Shown: one piece after another, positions 26,434 to 35,228 of the stretch
Layout: each line of letters starts with the position of its first letter
Numbering within the stretch: the stretch's first letter is position 1
NCBI GenBank assembly: GCA_009779755.1
Contig: WRDO01000001.1
Coordinates: 62,001-126,000 of the forward strand
DNA: 64,000 nucleotides
Source: Defluviitaleaceae bacterium
Lineage (GTDB): Bacteria > Bacillota > Clostridia > Lachnospirales > WQUN01
Direction of reading: 5' to 3'
Notes under the pieces: generated by a model
What the model was told of the DNA's origin: nothing
The model's database searches: none
What the model saw: the letters and a program-made list of their open reading frames with translations, nothing else
Made by a program: the position numbers and the translations under genes

Positions 26434-27027
26434 ATGTCAACGGTTATCATACCCCGCTGGGAATGGCGTACCTTCGGCCAAGACTTCGGCGCAGCGGAGG
26501 AAAAGATCAGGCAATATACCAACGAAGGCACGAAATCCAGCCAAGAGAAGTACATCCTTTCCAAGGTAAGCGACGAAAACGTGAAGATCCGCTACGACCT
26601 GGTGGACGTAAAGTCACTGAAGGAAATCAACGCCGACAAGCTGGAGCAATGGTACCCGGCGATGAAGGAAGGCTTCCCCATCGGTGTCGACGCGCTGGAA
26701 CGGTTGTTCCGCGTATTCTTCAAAACGCAAGCCCCTTTCTTTAAGCGGGATGCGTATACTTTCGAGCAATTCCTCGAGGAAATGATCATCCCCTGCGATA
26801 CCCTCCGCGTAGTGGACGTGGAGAAGGAACGCCACGCCTATAAGATCAACGGCACAACCGTGGAGATCGCCGAAACCAAATTTAACGGCGTACCCATGCG
26901 GACGATATGCGTGGAGCATACCGACCCCGCGTTGGTTATCTCCACCGTACGCGAGTTGGGCGCGGACGGATTCGAAAACATCAACTACATCAATGCCATG
27001 AAGACCGCCGTCGGGTTGGGGGTATAG
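26434..27027 (+). CDS. CYTH-like domain protein paired with Ppx/GppA
   Basis: Start set to MSTVIIPRW (26434), with AAAGGGG about 8 bases upstream. About 197 residues, two repeats of alternating beta strands: RWEWRTF..KYILS..VKIRYDLVD in the first half and DTLRVVDVEKERHAYKI..VEIAETKFNG in the second. This fits the triphosphate tunnel (CYTH) fold, although the canonical ExExK is modified here to WEWR. CYTH enzymes handle triphosphates or polyphosphate. The next gene, 2 bases downstream, is an exopolyphosphatase homologue, which supports a polyphosphate link. The fold call is inference. Confidence 0.6.
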   Translation: MSTVIIPRWEWRTFGQDFGAAEEKIRQYTNEGTKSSQEKYILSKVSDENVKIRYDLVDVKSLKEINADKLEQWYPAMKEGFPIGVDALERLFRVFFKTQAPFFKRDAYTFEQFLEEMIIPCDTLRVVDVEKERHAYKINGTTVEIAETKFNGVPMRTICVEHTDPALVISTVRELGADGFENINYINAMKTAVGLGV

Positions 27028-27029
27028 TT

Positions 27030-27971
27030 ATGGACGAAGCGAGGACCGTTGCGGTCATAGACGTAGGTTCCAACTCGATCAAATATATCCTCGGCGGATT
27101 AAATACCGACGGTACGTTAAAAACGATCGCCGACGAAAACGACATCGCCCGTTTGGGTGAAGGCCTGCGCGAAACGGGTGTCATTTCCCCCGAAGCGATG
27201 GAGCGTAACATTGCCGCCATATCTGTTTTCGCAAACAAAGCGCGCGACGCAGGCGCGGACGAAATCCGCTGCGTGGGTACGATGGCTTTGCGCAACGCGG
27301 GGAATACCGCGGATTTTATTCGGCGGGTAAAGGATACCGCCGACATAACGTTGTCCGTCATCCCCGGCGAAGAGGAAGCGCGACTGTCGTACATGGCGGT
27401 GCTGTCCGGTTTGGGTGCGGTCGGTGACGGCGGCGTGGCCGTGTTCGACACGGGCGGAGGCAGTACGGAATTCGTGTTCGGCGAAGGGGATGAAATCAAG
27501 AAACGCTTTTCCATCGACCTCGGTGCGATTCGCATCACGGAAAAGCATTTCACGTCAGATCCCGTAACGCCCGAAAGCGTGGAAAACGCGTTGGCGGAAA
27601 TCATGGATGATTTAGCCGACGGCGGTTTGGAAGGTTCGCCGTCCAAGCTCGTCGGCATCGGCGGTACGGTGACGAGCATGGGCGCGGTCAAGCATAAGAT
27701 GGAAAAATACGACCCCGACATCATCCAAGGGTCAAAATTGACCCGCGCCGATGTGGAAGCGCAAATCGCCGACTACAGCGCGAAGACGCTTGAGGAACGT
27801 AAGGCCGTCACGGGTTTGCAACCCCGACGGGCGGATGTTATCTTAGCCGGAGCCTGTATATTAAAAGCGATATTAACCCGTTTAAACGCGGACGAATTAA
27901 CCGTAAGCGACCGCGGTTTGCGCCACGGCATGGCTTACGAATTGCTATCGAAGCCCCGCGCGCGCGTATAA
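27030..27971 (+). CDS. ppx: Ppx/GppA exopolyphosphatase-family phosphatase
   Basis: Hydrolyses terminal phosphates of polyphosphate or pppGpp. Start at ATG 27030 (MDEARTVAVIDVGSNS), not the longer ORF-track start, which runs inside the preceding gene. About 313 residues with the actin-like ATPase phosphate-1 motif VIDVGSNSIKYIL (about 9-21), phosphate-2 motif VFDTGGGSTEFVFG (about 138-151), the EEEARLSY segment before it, and GIGGTVTSMGA (about 210-220). The short form without the C-terminal HD domain is common in Firmicutes. Confidence 0.92.
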   Translation: MDEARTVAVIDVGSNSIKYILGGLNTDGTLKTIADENDIARLGEGLRETGVISPEAMERNIAAISVFANKARDAGADEIRCVGTMALRNAGNTADFIRRVKDTADITLSVIPGEEEARLSYMAVLSGLGAVGDGGVAVFDTGGGSTEFVFGEGDEIKKRFSIDLGAIRITEKHFTSDPVTPESVENALAEIMDDLADGGLEGSPSKLVGIGGTVTSMGAVKHKMEKYDPDIIQGSKLTRADVEAQIADYSAKTLEERKAVTGLQPRRADVILAGACILKAILTRLNADELTVSDRGLRHGMAYELLSKPRARV

Positions 27972-28000
27972 GGTTTCAATCCATAAGGAGGAAGGTTACA

Positions 28001-28987
28001 ATGAAAAAAATAATGGGTTTAATCATATTAACGGCGGCATTAACGCTTGTGTTGGCCGCTTGCAACAGGGACGATGATACGGTATCCGGCGCGTGGAGTC
28101 CCTACGCCCAACCCATCACCATCGTTACCCATGTGGCGCCCGGCGGCGGTATGGACGTAGCCACCCGCTTGTTCATCGATATCGCGCGCCAATATACGGA
28201 TGCGACGATCATCGTGGAAAACATGGCCGGCGGCGGTACCCGCATCGCTTCCGACGAAGTGCTGGGACGCCCGGCGGACGGATATACGATCTTCGGTGCG
28301 GCGATGTCCAACGTAAACACCGCCGTAGCGCAGGGTTGGGACTTAAACCATTACATCGACGGTTATCATTGGATTGCCAAGATCCAACGTGACCCCGCAG
28401 CCGTCATTATCACCAACGAAGCCAAAAACGCGGGCATGGACTTTAATGGCGTGTTGAACCAAGCCCGCGAAATGGGCGGCGAGCAGATTTGGGCCGTACC
28501 CGTATTAGGCGGCAACAAACATTTTGAGGCATTATTGATATGGCAGGCTACGGGCGTAGAAGGCATGGCCATGCCGTTCGAATCCGGCCCCTTGGGTGCG
28601 GCGGCCGTATTGGGCGGCGAAGCCCACGTACAAATGGGTAATCCCTTCGATACGTCGGGCCGTGATCTGTGGGTAGCCGCGATCGCATCCCCCGAGCGTA
28701 TGCCCGGATTCGAGGATTCCCCCACCTTCGCGGAGCTCGGCTTCCCTCAGCTTAATGACATGCATATGTGGCGCGGTTACGCCGTGCGCAAAGGCACACC
28801 CCCCGAAATGATCGAATGGTTCCAAAACCTCGTGACACAAGTAAGCCGCAATCCCGAATGGATCGAATACAACGCGGGCAACGCGATCGCTCCCACGGCG
28901 GTGTTCACCGAGGAATTCCGCGCGATCATTCAGGATACGATCGATACGACGTTGTATTGGTCGCGTTATTTAGGGATATTGGACTGA
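28001..28987 (+). CDS. tctC: Tripartite tricarboxylate transporter substrate-binding lipoprotein (TctC/Bug family)
   Basis: Extracytoplasmic solute receptor for a TctABC system. 328 residues with a lipoprotein signal: charged MKK, hydrophobic helix, lipobox LAAC (Cys21). The mature protein shows THVAPGGGMDVATR near residues 46-59, the Bug-family substrate loop, and VVENMAGGGT-type motif (IVENMAGGGTRIAS). Strong AAGGAGG ribosome site. It is followed by the small and large membrane subunits. Bug ligands are usually carboxylates; the exact one cannot be read here. Confidence 0.93.
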   Translation: MKKIMGLIILTAALTLVLAACNRDDDTVSGAWSPYAQPITIVTHVAPGGGMDVATRLFIDIARQYTDATIIVENMAGGGTRIASDEVLGRPADGYTIFGAAMSNVNTAVAQGWDLNHYIDGYHWIAKIQRDPAAVIITNEAKNAGMDFNGVLNQAREMGGEQIWAVPVLGGNKHFEALLIWQATGVEGMAMPFESGPLGAAAVLGGEAHVQMGNPFDTSGRDLWVAAIASPERMPGFEDSPTFAELGFPQLNDMHMWRGYAVRKGTPPEMIEWFQNLVTQVSRNPEWIEYNAGNAIAPTAVFTEEFRAIIQDTIDTTLYWSRYLGILD

Positions 28988-28991
28988 TCGC

Positions 28992-29579
28992 ATGGTTACG
29001 ATGGGACGCTGGCTGGCCGGTTTAGCTTGGCCATGGCAATTCGTGTTGCTTGCGGTTTTCTTGGGCGCGGTGTTTTTGTTAACCGTCCCGTTTAAGAAGA
29101 TACATCCCTTTCGGGGCCAATTAATGGTGTTGGCCGCCATCACATGGGTGGGGATCGTCTTTTATTTGATATCGTTTACCTTCCCGGGGCGTTCGATCTT
29201 TACGGGTAACATGCCGCCCTCGTATACCATCCCCCGTTTGTGGGTTTATGCGTTGATTCCTACGGTGATATTGACGTTGATCCCCATCATCCGCGGTAAA
29301 AACGACCCCGACCCAAAATGGGGTAACCTTAAGATGGTCGGCATCGTGCTGACGGCACTGGTGATCAGCGTGGGCCTTTTCAATTACATCGGCTATTATA
29401 TTTCGTCGGCTTTGTTTATCGTGGTGCTCATGTGGATATTGGGTTGCCGCAGTAAGGTCGAGTTGATCGCCGTACCGGCGGGCTGGGTCGTGTTCACGTA
29501 TTTTGTATTCGCGCAGCTTTTGAACGTGCGGTTGCCCGTAGGCAGCATTATCACGAATATCATGAGGGGGTTTGCCTGA
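28992..29579 (+). CDS. tctB: Tripartite tricarboxylate transporter small membrane subunit (TctB-like)
   Basis: A 195-residue protein with about five hydrophobic segments (residues 12-30, 38-58, 84-98, 112-130, 138-180), as in TctB. Poorly conserved in sequence; the call rests on size, topology and its position between tctC and tctA. It ends with TGATG, overlapping the tctA start. Confidence 0.88.
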   Translation: MVTMGRWLAGLAWPWQFVLLAVFLGAVFLLTVPFKKIHPFRGQLMVLAAITWVGIVFYLISFTFPGRSIFTGNMPPSYTIPRLWVYALIPTVILTLIPIIRGKNDPDPKWGNLKMVGIVLTALVISVGLFNYIGYYISSALFIVVLMWILGCRSKVELIAVPAGWVVFTYFVFAQLLNVRLPVGSIITNIMRGFA

Positions 29580-31087
29580 TGGAACTATTGCGTAATTTGT
29601 TCGACGGCACGGTCCTCATGATGGGTTTCATGCCCCTGTTAATGATTTTTATCGGCGTCGCCGTGGGTATTGTTTTGGGGACGATCCCCGGAATTTCCAC
29701 TTCCATGGCGGTAGCTTTGTTGCTCCCGTTCACCTTCACCATGAACCCGCTGTACGGCATGGCTTTGTTATTGGGCTGCTACAAGGGCGGCAACTATTCC
29801 GGCTGTATCCCCGCGGTGACGATCAACACGCCCGGTACGCCGTCGTCGGTGCCTACGTTGTTCGACGGTTATCCCATGGCCAAATCGGGGCGCGGCGGGG
29901 AGGCTTTGGGTATCCTGCTGTGGTCTTCCTTTGTAGGCGGCATTTTCGGTACCTTGGTGTTGGTGCTTTTTGCGACGCCCATGGCGCGTTGGGCGCTTAA
30001 CTTCTGGTCGGCGGAATATTTCGCGTTGTGCGTGCTGGGTTTGGCGTCCGTGGCGACCTTGGGCGGAAAGCATTGGCAGAAAGCGCTTATCGCGGTGCTT
30101 TTCGGTCTTTTGCTCAACACGATGGGTACGGACCCCTTGCTGGGTACGCAGCGGTATACGTTCGGCCTGATCCGCTTGTTCGACGGGTTCCACTTGATGC
30201 CGATCCTTATCGGCCTCTTTGCGCTGGGCGAGCTCTTTCACAATTTGGAAAACTATAAGACAAGCGATCAGAAACACGAAAAGCATACCTATACCTACCC
30301 CAAGCTCCTGTATTATTGGAAGCTAAAGTGGGAAATGCTGCGCGCCAGCGTCGTGGGTACGCTGGTAGGTATCCTGCCGGGCGCGGGTTCGGCGATCGCG
30401 TCGTTCCTTGCGTATGACTTGGAGAAACGTGTGAGTAAAAATTCCGCCAACTTCGGCAAGGGCGCACCAGAAGGCGTGGCGGCGTCGGGCGCATCCGACA
30501 GCGCGAACACAGGGGGTTCCCTTGTACCCATGCTTGCGTTGGGTATACCCGGCGCGCCGACGGTAGCCGTATTGATGAGCGCGTTGATGATACACGGGAT
30601 CAACCCCGGGCCGGAAATGTTCCGCGACCAACCCACGCTCGTATACGGCATGTTCGCGTCCATGTTTATCGCAAGCACGTTCGTATTGTTCATCGGCTGG
30701 GCGGGCCTGCGTGTATGGGTACGTACGACCAACGTGAAGAAACCCATCCTCTATACCTTTATTTTCCTGTTTACGATTATCGGCAGCTTCGCCATCCGTA
30801 ATTCCATGTTTGACGTGGGTGTATGTATCGCTTTTGGGCTGATCGGCTGGATATTTAAACGGTTCGGTTACCCGGTTGCGCCCGTGGTGCTGGGTGTCGT
30901 ATTGGGGCGCATCATGGAAATGAACTTCCGCCGCGCCATCATGCGTGACGGTGCGGCCGGTTTCTATACCCGCCCGCTGGCGTTGATATTCCTGATCTTG
31001 GCGGTAGCCGCCATCGTATATCCCTTCATCCAGCAATACAGGGCGGAGCGGAAGGCGAAATTAATCACAGAGGATAAACGGGAATGA
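29579..31087 (+). CDS. tctA: Tripartite tricarboxylate transporter large membrane subunit (TctA)
   Basis: The channel-forming subunit driven by an ion gradient. 502 residues and about eleven helices. The family's TctA signatures are clear: PGISTSMAVALLLPFTF near residues 36-52, NTPGTPSSVPTLFDGYPMA (about 83-101), the second-half counterpart LPGAGSAIASFLAYD (about 266-280), and ASGASDSANTGGSLVPMLALG. Overlaps tctB upstream and the Na/Pi gene downstream (ATGA). Confidence 0.96.
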   Translation: MELLRNLFDGTVLMMGFMPLLMIFIGVAVGIVLGTIPGISTSMAVALLLPFTFTMNPLYGMALLLGCYKGGNYSGCIPAVTINTPGTPSSVPTLFDGYPMAKSGRGGEALGILLWSSFVGGIFGTLVLVLFATPMARWALNFWSAEYFALCVLGLASVATLGGKHWQKALIAVLFGLLLNTMGTDPLLGTQRYTFGLIRLFDGFHLMPILIGLFALGELFHNLENYKTSDQKHEKHTYTYPKLLYYWKLKWEMLRASVVGTLVGILPGAGSAIASFLAYDLEKRVSKNSANFGKGAPEGVAASGASDSANTGGSLVPMLALGIPGAPTVAVLMSALMIHGINPGPEMFRDQPTLVYGMFASMFIASTFVLFIGWAGLRVWVRTTNVKKPILYTFIFLFTIIGSFAIRNSMFDVGVCIAFGLIGWIFKRFGYPVAPVVLGVVLGRIMEMNFRRAIMRDGAAGFYTRPLALIFLILAVAAIVYPFIQQYRAERKAKLITEDKRE

Positions 31088-32712
31088 ACGACCTCGTAAC
31101 CAATATCTTTTTAATCTTCGGCGGCCTCGGCCTGTTCCTCTACGGCATGAAAATGATGATGGACGGCCTTGAGGAGCTCGCCGGCAACCGTATGCGCATC
31201 GTAATCGAAAAGGCCACTTCCAACCGTTTCTTGGGGGTGGCCGTCGGTGCGGTCGTCACGGTTATCATACAAAGTTCCACGGCGACGTCCGTTATGGCCG
31301 TCGGCTTCATCAATTCGGGCCTTATGACATTATCGCAGGCGATTACGTTGATCATGGGCGCGCACATCGGCACGACCATGACGGCGCATTTGTTCAGCTT
31401 CCCGGGTATCACGGCCTTCGCACCCATGTTTATCTTCTTCGGGATCATTACTTATCTGTTTGCGAAACGCAAGACGGTAAAGGATTTCGGTTTTATCTTA
31501 CTGGGCGTGGGTGTTTTGTTCTTCGGCCTTTCCGTGATGGGCGGACCCTTGCGAATGTTCGCCAATACGGAAGGTTTCCAAGCTATGCTGTACACTTTCA
31601 AAAATCCTTTCCTCGCTATACTCGCGGGCTTCACCTTTACCGCCATCATCCAAAGCTCAACGGCCGCGACGGGTATCCTCGTAACGCTGTACGTACAGGG
31701 CGTGGATATTGATTTTACCACAGCCGCTTACCTCGTGTTGGGTATCAGCGCGGGTACGACTATCACCGCTTTGATCGCGTCCTTCGCCGGCAAACGCGAA
31801 TCGAAACGCGCGGCTTTGGCCAATCTCCTTTACATATCCATCGGCGTGGTTATCTTCGGCACTTTGATTTCCGCCGCACCCGGTATACCGGAATTCTTTA
31901 CCCGCACATGGCATTCGGGCGCGACGCAGGTCGCCATGTTCTACACCGCATTTAAGCTGGCGTTGACCGCGGCCTTTTTACCCTTCGTCAAACACCTCGC
32001 CGCGCTTATGTATACGTTTATCCCGAAGCGCACCCAGTGGGTGGACGCGAAGCACCTCGTCTACATCAAGTCCGACAGCACGGCGACGCCTACCGTCGCC
32101 ATCGAACAAGCCTATAACGAGCTCAAACGCATGGGCACGATGGCCCTCATCAACCTGGAGCTCGCCATCGAGGCGTTTTTGTCGGGCGACGAAGAAAAAA
32201 AAGCCGGTGTTATCGAAGGCGATTCGTCCATCAAATACCTTAACAAGCAGATTACCTCCATGCTCATGGAAATGGAGCACATCGAATCCGCCGCCGATAT
32301 GAAGCGCCTTTCCACGCTCCTTTACATCGCTTCCGACTTCGAACGTATCGCGGCCCACGCCGAAAATATCGCCAAATACAATGTCCGCACCAAAAAGAAG
32401 CACAAGCCCCGCCTTTCCCCCATCGCCTTGGAGGAGCTCTCCACCATGGGTAACGACGTGGTACAAATGCTTTCGCTCACGCTCCAAGCCTTTGATAACC
32501 CCTCGGACGAACACTTGCAAAAAATCTTCGACCTCGAGGACACCGTCAACGCCCTCGACAAGCTCTATACCGAAAACCACATAAAACGCCACAAAACGGA
32601 AAAAAGCGATCCCCGCGGGGGTGTCGCTTTTGTGGGTATGGTCTCCGACCTCGAACGCGTGGCCGACCACGCGAAAAACATCGCTTATTATTTTCAGGAT
32701 AGAGCGGTATAA
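31084..32712 (+). CDS. Na/Pi cotransporter family protein with PhoU-like domain
   Basis: Sodium-dependent phosphate carrier. 542 residues; two inverted repeats each with the QSS motif (QSSTATSVMAVGF about 60-72, QSSTAATGILVTLY about 196-209) and ten or so helices up to about residue 315, then a cytoplasmic PhoU-like helical domain (about 345-540). Its ATG overlaps the tctA stop, so phosphate import and the TctCBA system share a transcript. With Ppx upstream, this region could link carboxylate uptake to phosphate or polyphosphate metabolism; that is inference. Confidence 0.94.
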   Translation: MNDLVTNIFLIFGGLGLFLYGMKMMMDGLEELAGNRMRIVIEKATSNRFLGVAVGAVVTVIIQSSTATSVMAVGFINSGLMTLSQAITLIMGAHIGTTMTAHLFSFPGITAFAPMFIFFGIITYLFAKRKTVKDFGFILLGVGVLFFGLSVMGGPLRMFANTEGFQAMLYTFKNPFLAILAGFTFTAIIQSSTAATGILVTLYVQGVDIDFTTAAYLVLGISAGTTITALIASFAGKRESKRAALANLLYISIGVVIFGTLISAAPGIPEFFTRTWHSGATQVAMFYTAFKLALTAAFLPFVKHLAALMYTFIPKRTQWVDAKHLVYIKSDSTATPTVAIEQAYNELKRMGTMALINLELAIEAFLSGDEEKKAGVIEGDSSIKYLNKQITSMLMEMEHIESAADMKRLSTLLYIASDFERIAAHAENIAKYNVRTKKKHKPRLSPIALEELSTMGNDVVQMLSLTLQAFDNPSDEHLQKIFDLEDTVNALDKLYTENHIKRHKTEKSDPRGGVAFVGMVSDLERVADHAKNIAYYFQDRAV

Positions 32713-32713
32713 A

Positions 32714-33778
32714 TTAATTAACGGTTATCAACGCGGTTATTCGGTATCCCCTTTCGGCAACGAGCGCATCCATGGAATCATAAACGCGCGGCCGTGTATC
32801 GCCGCCGAATTCGTTGTAAACGTAAAAACTGCCGGGCCCGCTTTCACCCGCTTCGTAACGCACCATCACATAATGGACGAAGAAACCGCCGCGTACGCGC
32901 CCGTATAAAAGGATCGCGGCGTCGGCGGCTTGGATTTGTTTGTCCGTTTCTTCCGGACGGTACAGGATGTCCGCGCCGAACCCCGCACGGCGTATGTATC
33001 GGACCAGCGCTTCGGGGTTGGTACCCGCGAGGCCGCCTAAATTCATGCCGCTATTATACTCTAAGAAACGGATCACGCTTGCCGGGGTTACACTTTCATT
33101 GCCCAAGTAACGCAGCGCGTTATATACCGCAAACGGTCCGCATCCGTGGTCCCCTCCGTTGCCGCGGCTGCCGACTCGCATCCCGCGTATGGGTTCGCGG
33201 TTTTGCCCGTAGATAAAACCGCCGCCATGTTGCGCCGTAAAGGATTGGAAGACTAAACCGTTATGACGGTAACGTGCTTCAACGGCTGCGTTCGGATAAA
33301 CAAAATGCCAAACACTTTCCCCCGCGTTATCATGCGTTTTAATCAAAACAAAGCCCAGCATTTCAGCCAGCGTGTCGGCGTTTAAATATAACCGGCCGTT
33401 GTACGCAAACGGTGCGTCCGCCAACGCGTGCCGGTTTTCATTTCCGTTCGGGTACATACGGACGTAAGCGTCCACGTTCGTCCATAAATGGATTTCCGCA
33501 TCCCACGCGCGTAATACCGCGCCGCCGCGCGAACCCGTTACGGTATAACCGGCGGCTTCCGCAATCGGGCGTACAGCCAAAGCGAAGTGATTCGGTTTGT
33601 TTGGGTCGGGGAGGATGGCAAAGCCCGTGTACTCTACATAAACGGTGCCGACATAAATCATCGGCGGTTCATCGGCGGGGGACGCGGCGAGAACCGCCAC
33701 GCCGGGGAAAACGGTAAACGCCACGGTCAGGATAAAGATCAACGCCATCCGGCGTTTGTATGTAATGCGTTTGTTCAT
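32714..33778 (-). CDS. Secreted protein with copper-amine-oxidase-like N-domain and C39-like peptidase fold
   Basis: Start preferred at MNKRITYKRR (33778), 7 bases after GGGGGG. About 354 residues. A signal peptide (about 12-32, ending VLAAS), then a stalk-type beta domain (about 45-150) with the AVRPIAEAAGYTV and YLNADTLAEMLGF signatures of copper amine oxidase N-domain repeats. A papain-like C-terminal domain (about 190-354) follows: candidate nucleophile Cys in HGCGPFAVYNALRYLG, His in VHYVMVRYE, Asn in YVYNEFGG. The fold resembles C39 bacteriocin/peptide-processing peptidases, here exported. It abuts the convergent Na/Pi gene. Confidence 0.75.
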   Translation of the reverse strand: MNKRITYKRRMALIFILTVAFTVFPGVAVLAASPADEPPMIYVGTVYVEYTGFAILPDPNKPNHFALAVRPIAEAAGYTVTGSRGGAVLRAWDAEIHLWTNVDAYVRMYPNGNENRHALADAPFAYNGRLYLNADTLAEMLGFVLIKTHDNAGESVWHFVYPNAAVEARYRHNGLVFQSFTAQHGGGFIYGQNREPIRGMRVGSRGNGGDHGCGPFAVYNALRYLGNESVTPASVIRFLEYNSGMNLGGLAGTNPEALVRYIRRAGFGADILYRPEETDKQIQAADAAILLYGRVRGGFFVHYVMVRYEAGESGPGSFYVYNEFGGDTRPRVYDSMDALVAERGYRITALITVN

Positions 33779-33835
33779 ATACATACCCCCCGCGTAAGCG
33801 TATGCATTGGGTATGTATTTGTCAACTTTAATATA

Positions 33836-33868
33836 ATTACAGCCTTAATTACAGCCTTAATTACAGCC
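33836..33868. promoter_or_regulatory. 12-bp direct repeats ATTACAGCCTTA (2.75 copies)
   Basis: Three head-to-tail copies of ATTACAGCC on a 12-base period in the divergent region between the C39-like gene and the AraC-type regulator. AraC-family proteins commonly bind direct repeats, so this may be the regulator's own site. Inference from position. Confidence 0.4.
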
Positions 33869-33935
33869 AAACGGGAAAAGCGGACCGATTTTCCCGTGGT
33901 AAAATTATTTCAACCAAGCGCAGGGAGATGAAATC

Positions 33936-34850
33936 ATGGAGTATGGGCCAATCATTCAATCGGTTCTTGATGAAATCGACAAGAGGATTACGGAAAACAT
34001 CCAAGCCGATGAATTTGCGCGCATGGCCAATTATTCCCTGTATCATTTCCGCAGGGTGTTTATCGAATTGATCGGGACGCCGTTCAATCATTATGTAACC
34101 CGGCGCAAATTGGAATATGCGTTGTATGACTTGTCACGGGGCGAAAAGATAATTAACGCGGCGATGGATTACGGATTCGAAACCCACGCGGGATTCACCA
34201 AGGCGTTTAAAAAGCATTTTGGTTATCCGTCTTCGTTGTACCGATTGCATATCACCGCGTCCCCGCCCGTAAAGGCGACGGTTTATAACGTAAAAATCAA
34301 ACATGGAGGAATAAAAATGCAAGTTGAAATCAAAGAACTTACCCCGTTTTCCGTTATCGGGTATGCTTCGCGGCACAGGATGCCGGACATCAAAAGTATT
34401 GCGAACTTACCGGGCTTTTATGACACAGCGAAGAAGGACTACGCCGCGGAGTTGTCCACTTTGTTCCACACGCACACAAATTTTCACCATTGCGAAGTCA
34501 TCCTGTGTCTGGACGTGGACGAAGAACACGATTGTTTTACGTACATGATCGGCGTTGGCGTGGATAAAAGCGACTTTGCCGTCCCGCAGCGCCCGGGCAC
34601 GTACCGGCATGAAATACCCGGCGGACTATACGCCGTTTTCACAACCCCGTTGGCGGGGGACGAAAAACAACTCGCCGTTTTACAAGATACATGGAAATAT
34701 GTGTTGGATGATTGGTTGCCGCAATCCGAATATGAATATGATGGCACCCGGGTTGACTACGAATACCACGACGAACGCGCCCATTCCGATTGGCGGGACG
34801 ACGGGCAGTGCTGTACGGAAATTCGTATACCTATATGTAAACGGGGGTAA
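33936..34850 (+). CDS. AraC-family regulator with GyrI-like effector-binding domain
   Basis: 304 residues. N-terminal AraC DNA-binding domain with two HTH units (about 5-105, including FARMANYSLYHFRRVFIELIG and GFETHAGFTKAFKKHFGYPSS), then a GyrI/BmrR-like small-molecule-binding domain (about 128-303) with the YAVFTTPLAGDEKQ and TRVDYEYHDERAH-type signatures. This layout is found in MDR-type and SoxS/Rob-like regulators that sense cationic or hydrophobic compounds. GGGAG ribosome site. No target gene is evident beside it. Confidence 0.92.
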   Translation: MEYGPIIQSVLDEIDKRITENIQADEFARMANYSLYHFRRVFIELIGTPFNHYVTRRKLEYALYDLSRGEKIINAAMDYGFETHAGFTKAFKKHFGYPSSLYRLHITASPPVKATVYNVKIKHGGIKMQVEIKELTPFSVIGYASRHRMPDIKSIANLPGFYDTAKKDYAAELSTLFHTHTNFHHCEVILCLDVDEEHDCFTYMIGVGVDKSDFAVPQRPGTYRHEIPGGLYAVFTTPLAGDEKQLAVLQDTWKYVLDDWLPQSEYEYDGTRVDYEYHDERAHSDWRDDGQCCTEIRIPICKRG

Positions 34851-34914
34851 TAAAGCGAACGTAGCGAAGTTAATACATGGTACCCTTAGGGGTTGTCTTA
34901 CTTGATCCTGTTCC

Positions 34915-35101
34915 GTGGGGCGGGGGCGGGCGGATGTTCCAACGCCGCGCTGAACGTAATCGGACGATGAACGGCTCCGTGCGCGAAGTGGTTGCATCGG
35001 TTGACAAGCACCCGATGCCAACCACATAACGCGCCCGTTCGCCGTTCATCGTCCGATTACGTAGGCGCGGCTTATGGAACATCCGCCCGCCCCCGCCCCA
35101 C
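34915..35101. repeat. Palindromic element B (core-bearing)
   Basis: Arms at 34915-34974 and 35042-35101 pair over about 60 bases: GTGGGGCGGGGGCGGGCGG outside and ATCGGACGATGAACGG inside, with a mismatched middle of about 12 bases. The loop (34975-35041) matches that of element A except for about four differences, including the segments CTCCGTGCGCGAAGTGGTTG and GCCAACCACATAACGCGCCC. The outer arms share no sequence with A's arms, yet both are self-complementary. It lies 64 bases past the AraC gene stop; the flanks up to the promoter at 35193 hold nothing else I can name. Confidence 0.85.
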
Positions 35102-35192
35102 TGGTATCTGGTGTGTTGGCATCCCGGTTTTTTGTATATTCGTTTTAACTTCGGATCTAATAGGTCCGCATTTGTTTTCTATGGATGAAAAT

Positions 35193-35222
35193 TTGCACTT
35201 TTAGATTTTACTATGATAAAAT
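35193..35222 (+). promoter_or_regulatory. Putative sigma-A promoter of the candidate RNA
   Basis: TTGCAC and TAAAAT spaced by 18 bases in an AT-rich stretch; predicted start near 35229, 10 bases before the first stem of the cloverleaf. Confidence 0.5.
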
Positions 35223-35228
35223 AAATGC

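Noticed and set aside
33587-33931. 114-residue plus-strand ORF in the C39-like gene and its upstream region
   Set aside because: Antisense to a gene with a clear signal peptide and domain pattern; it runs through the promoter repeats.
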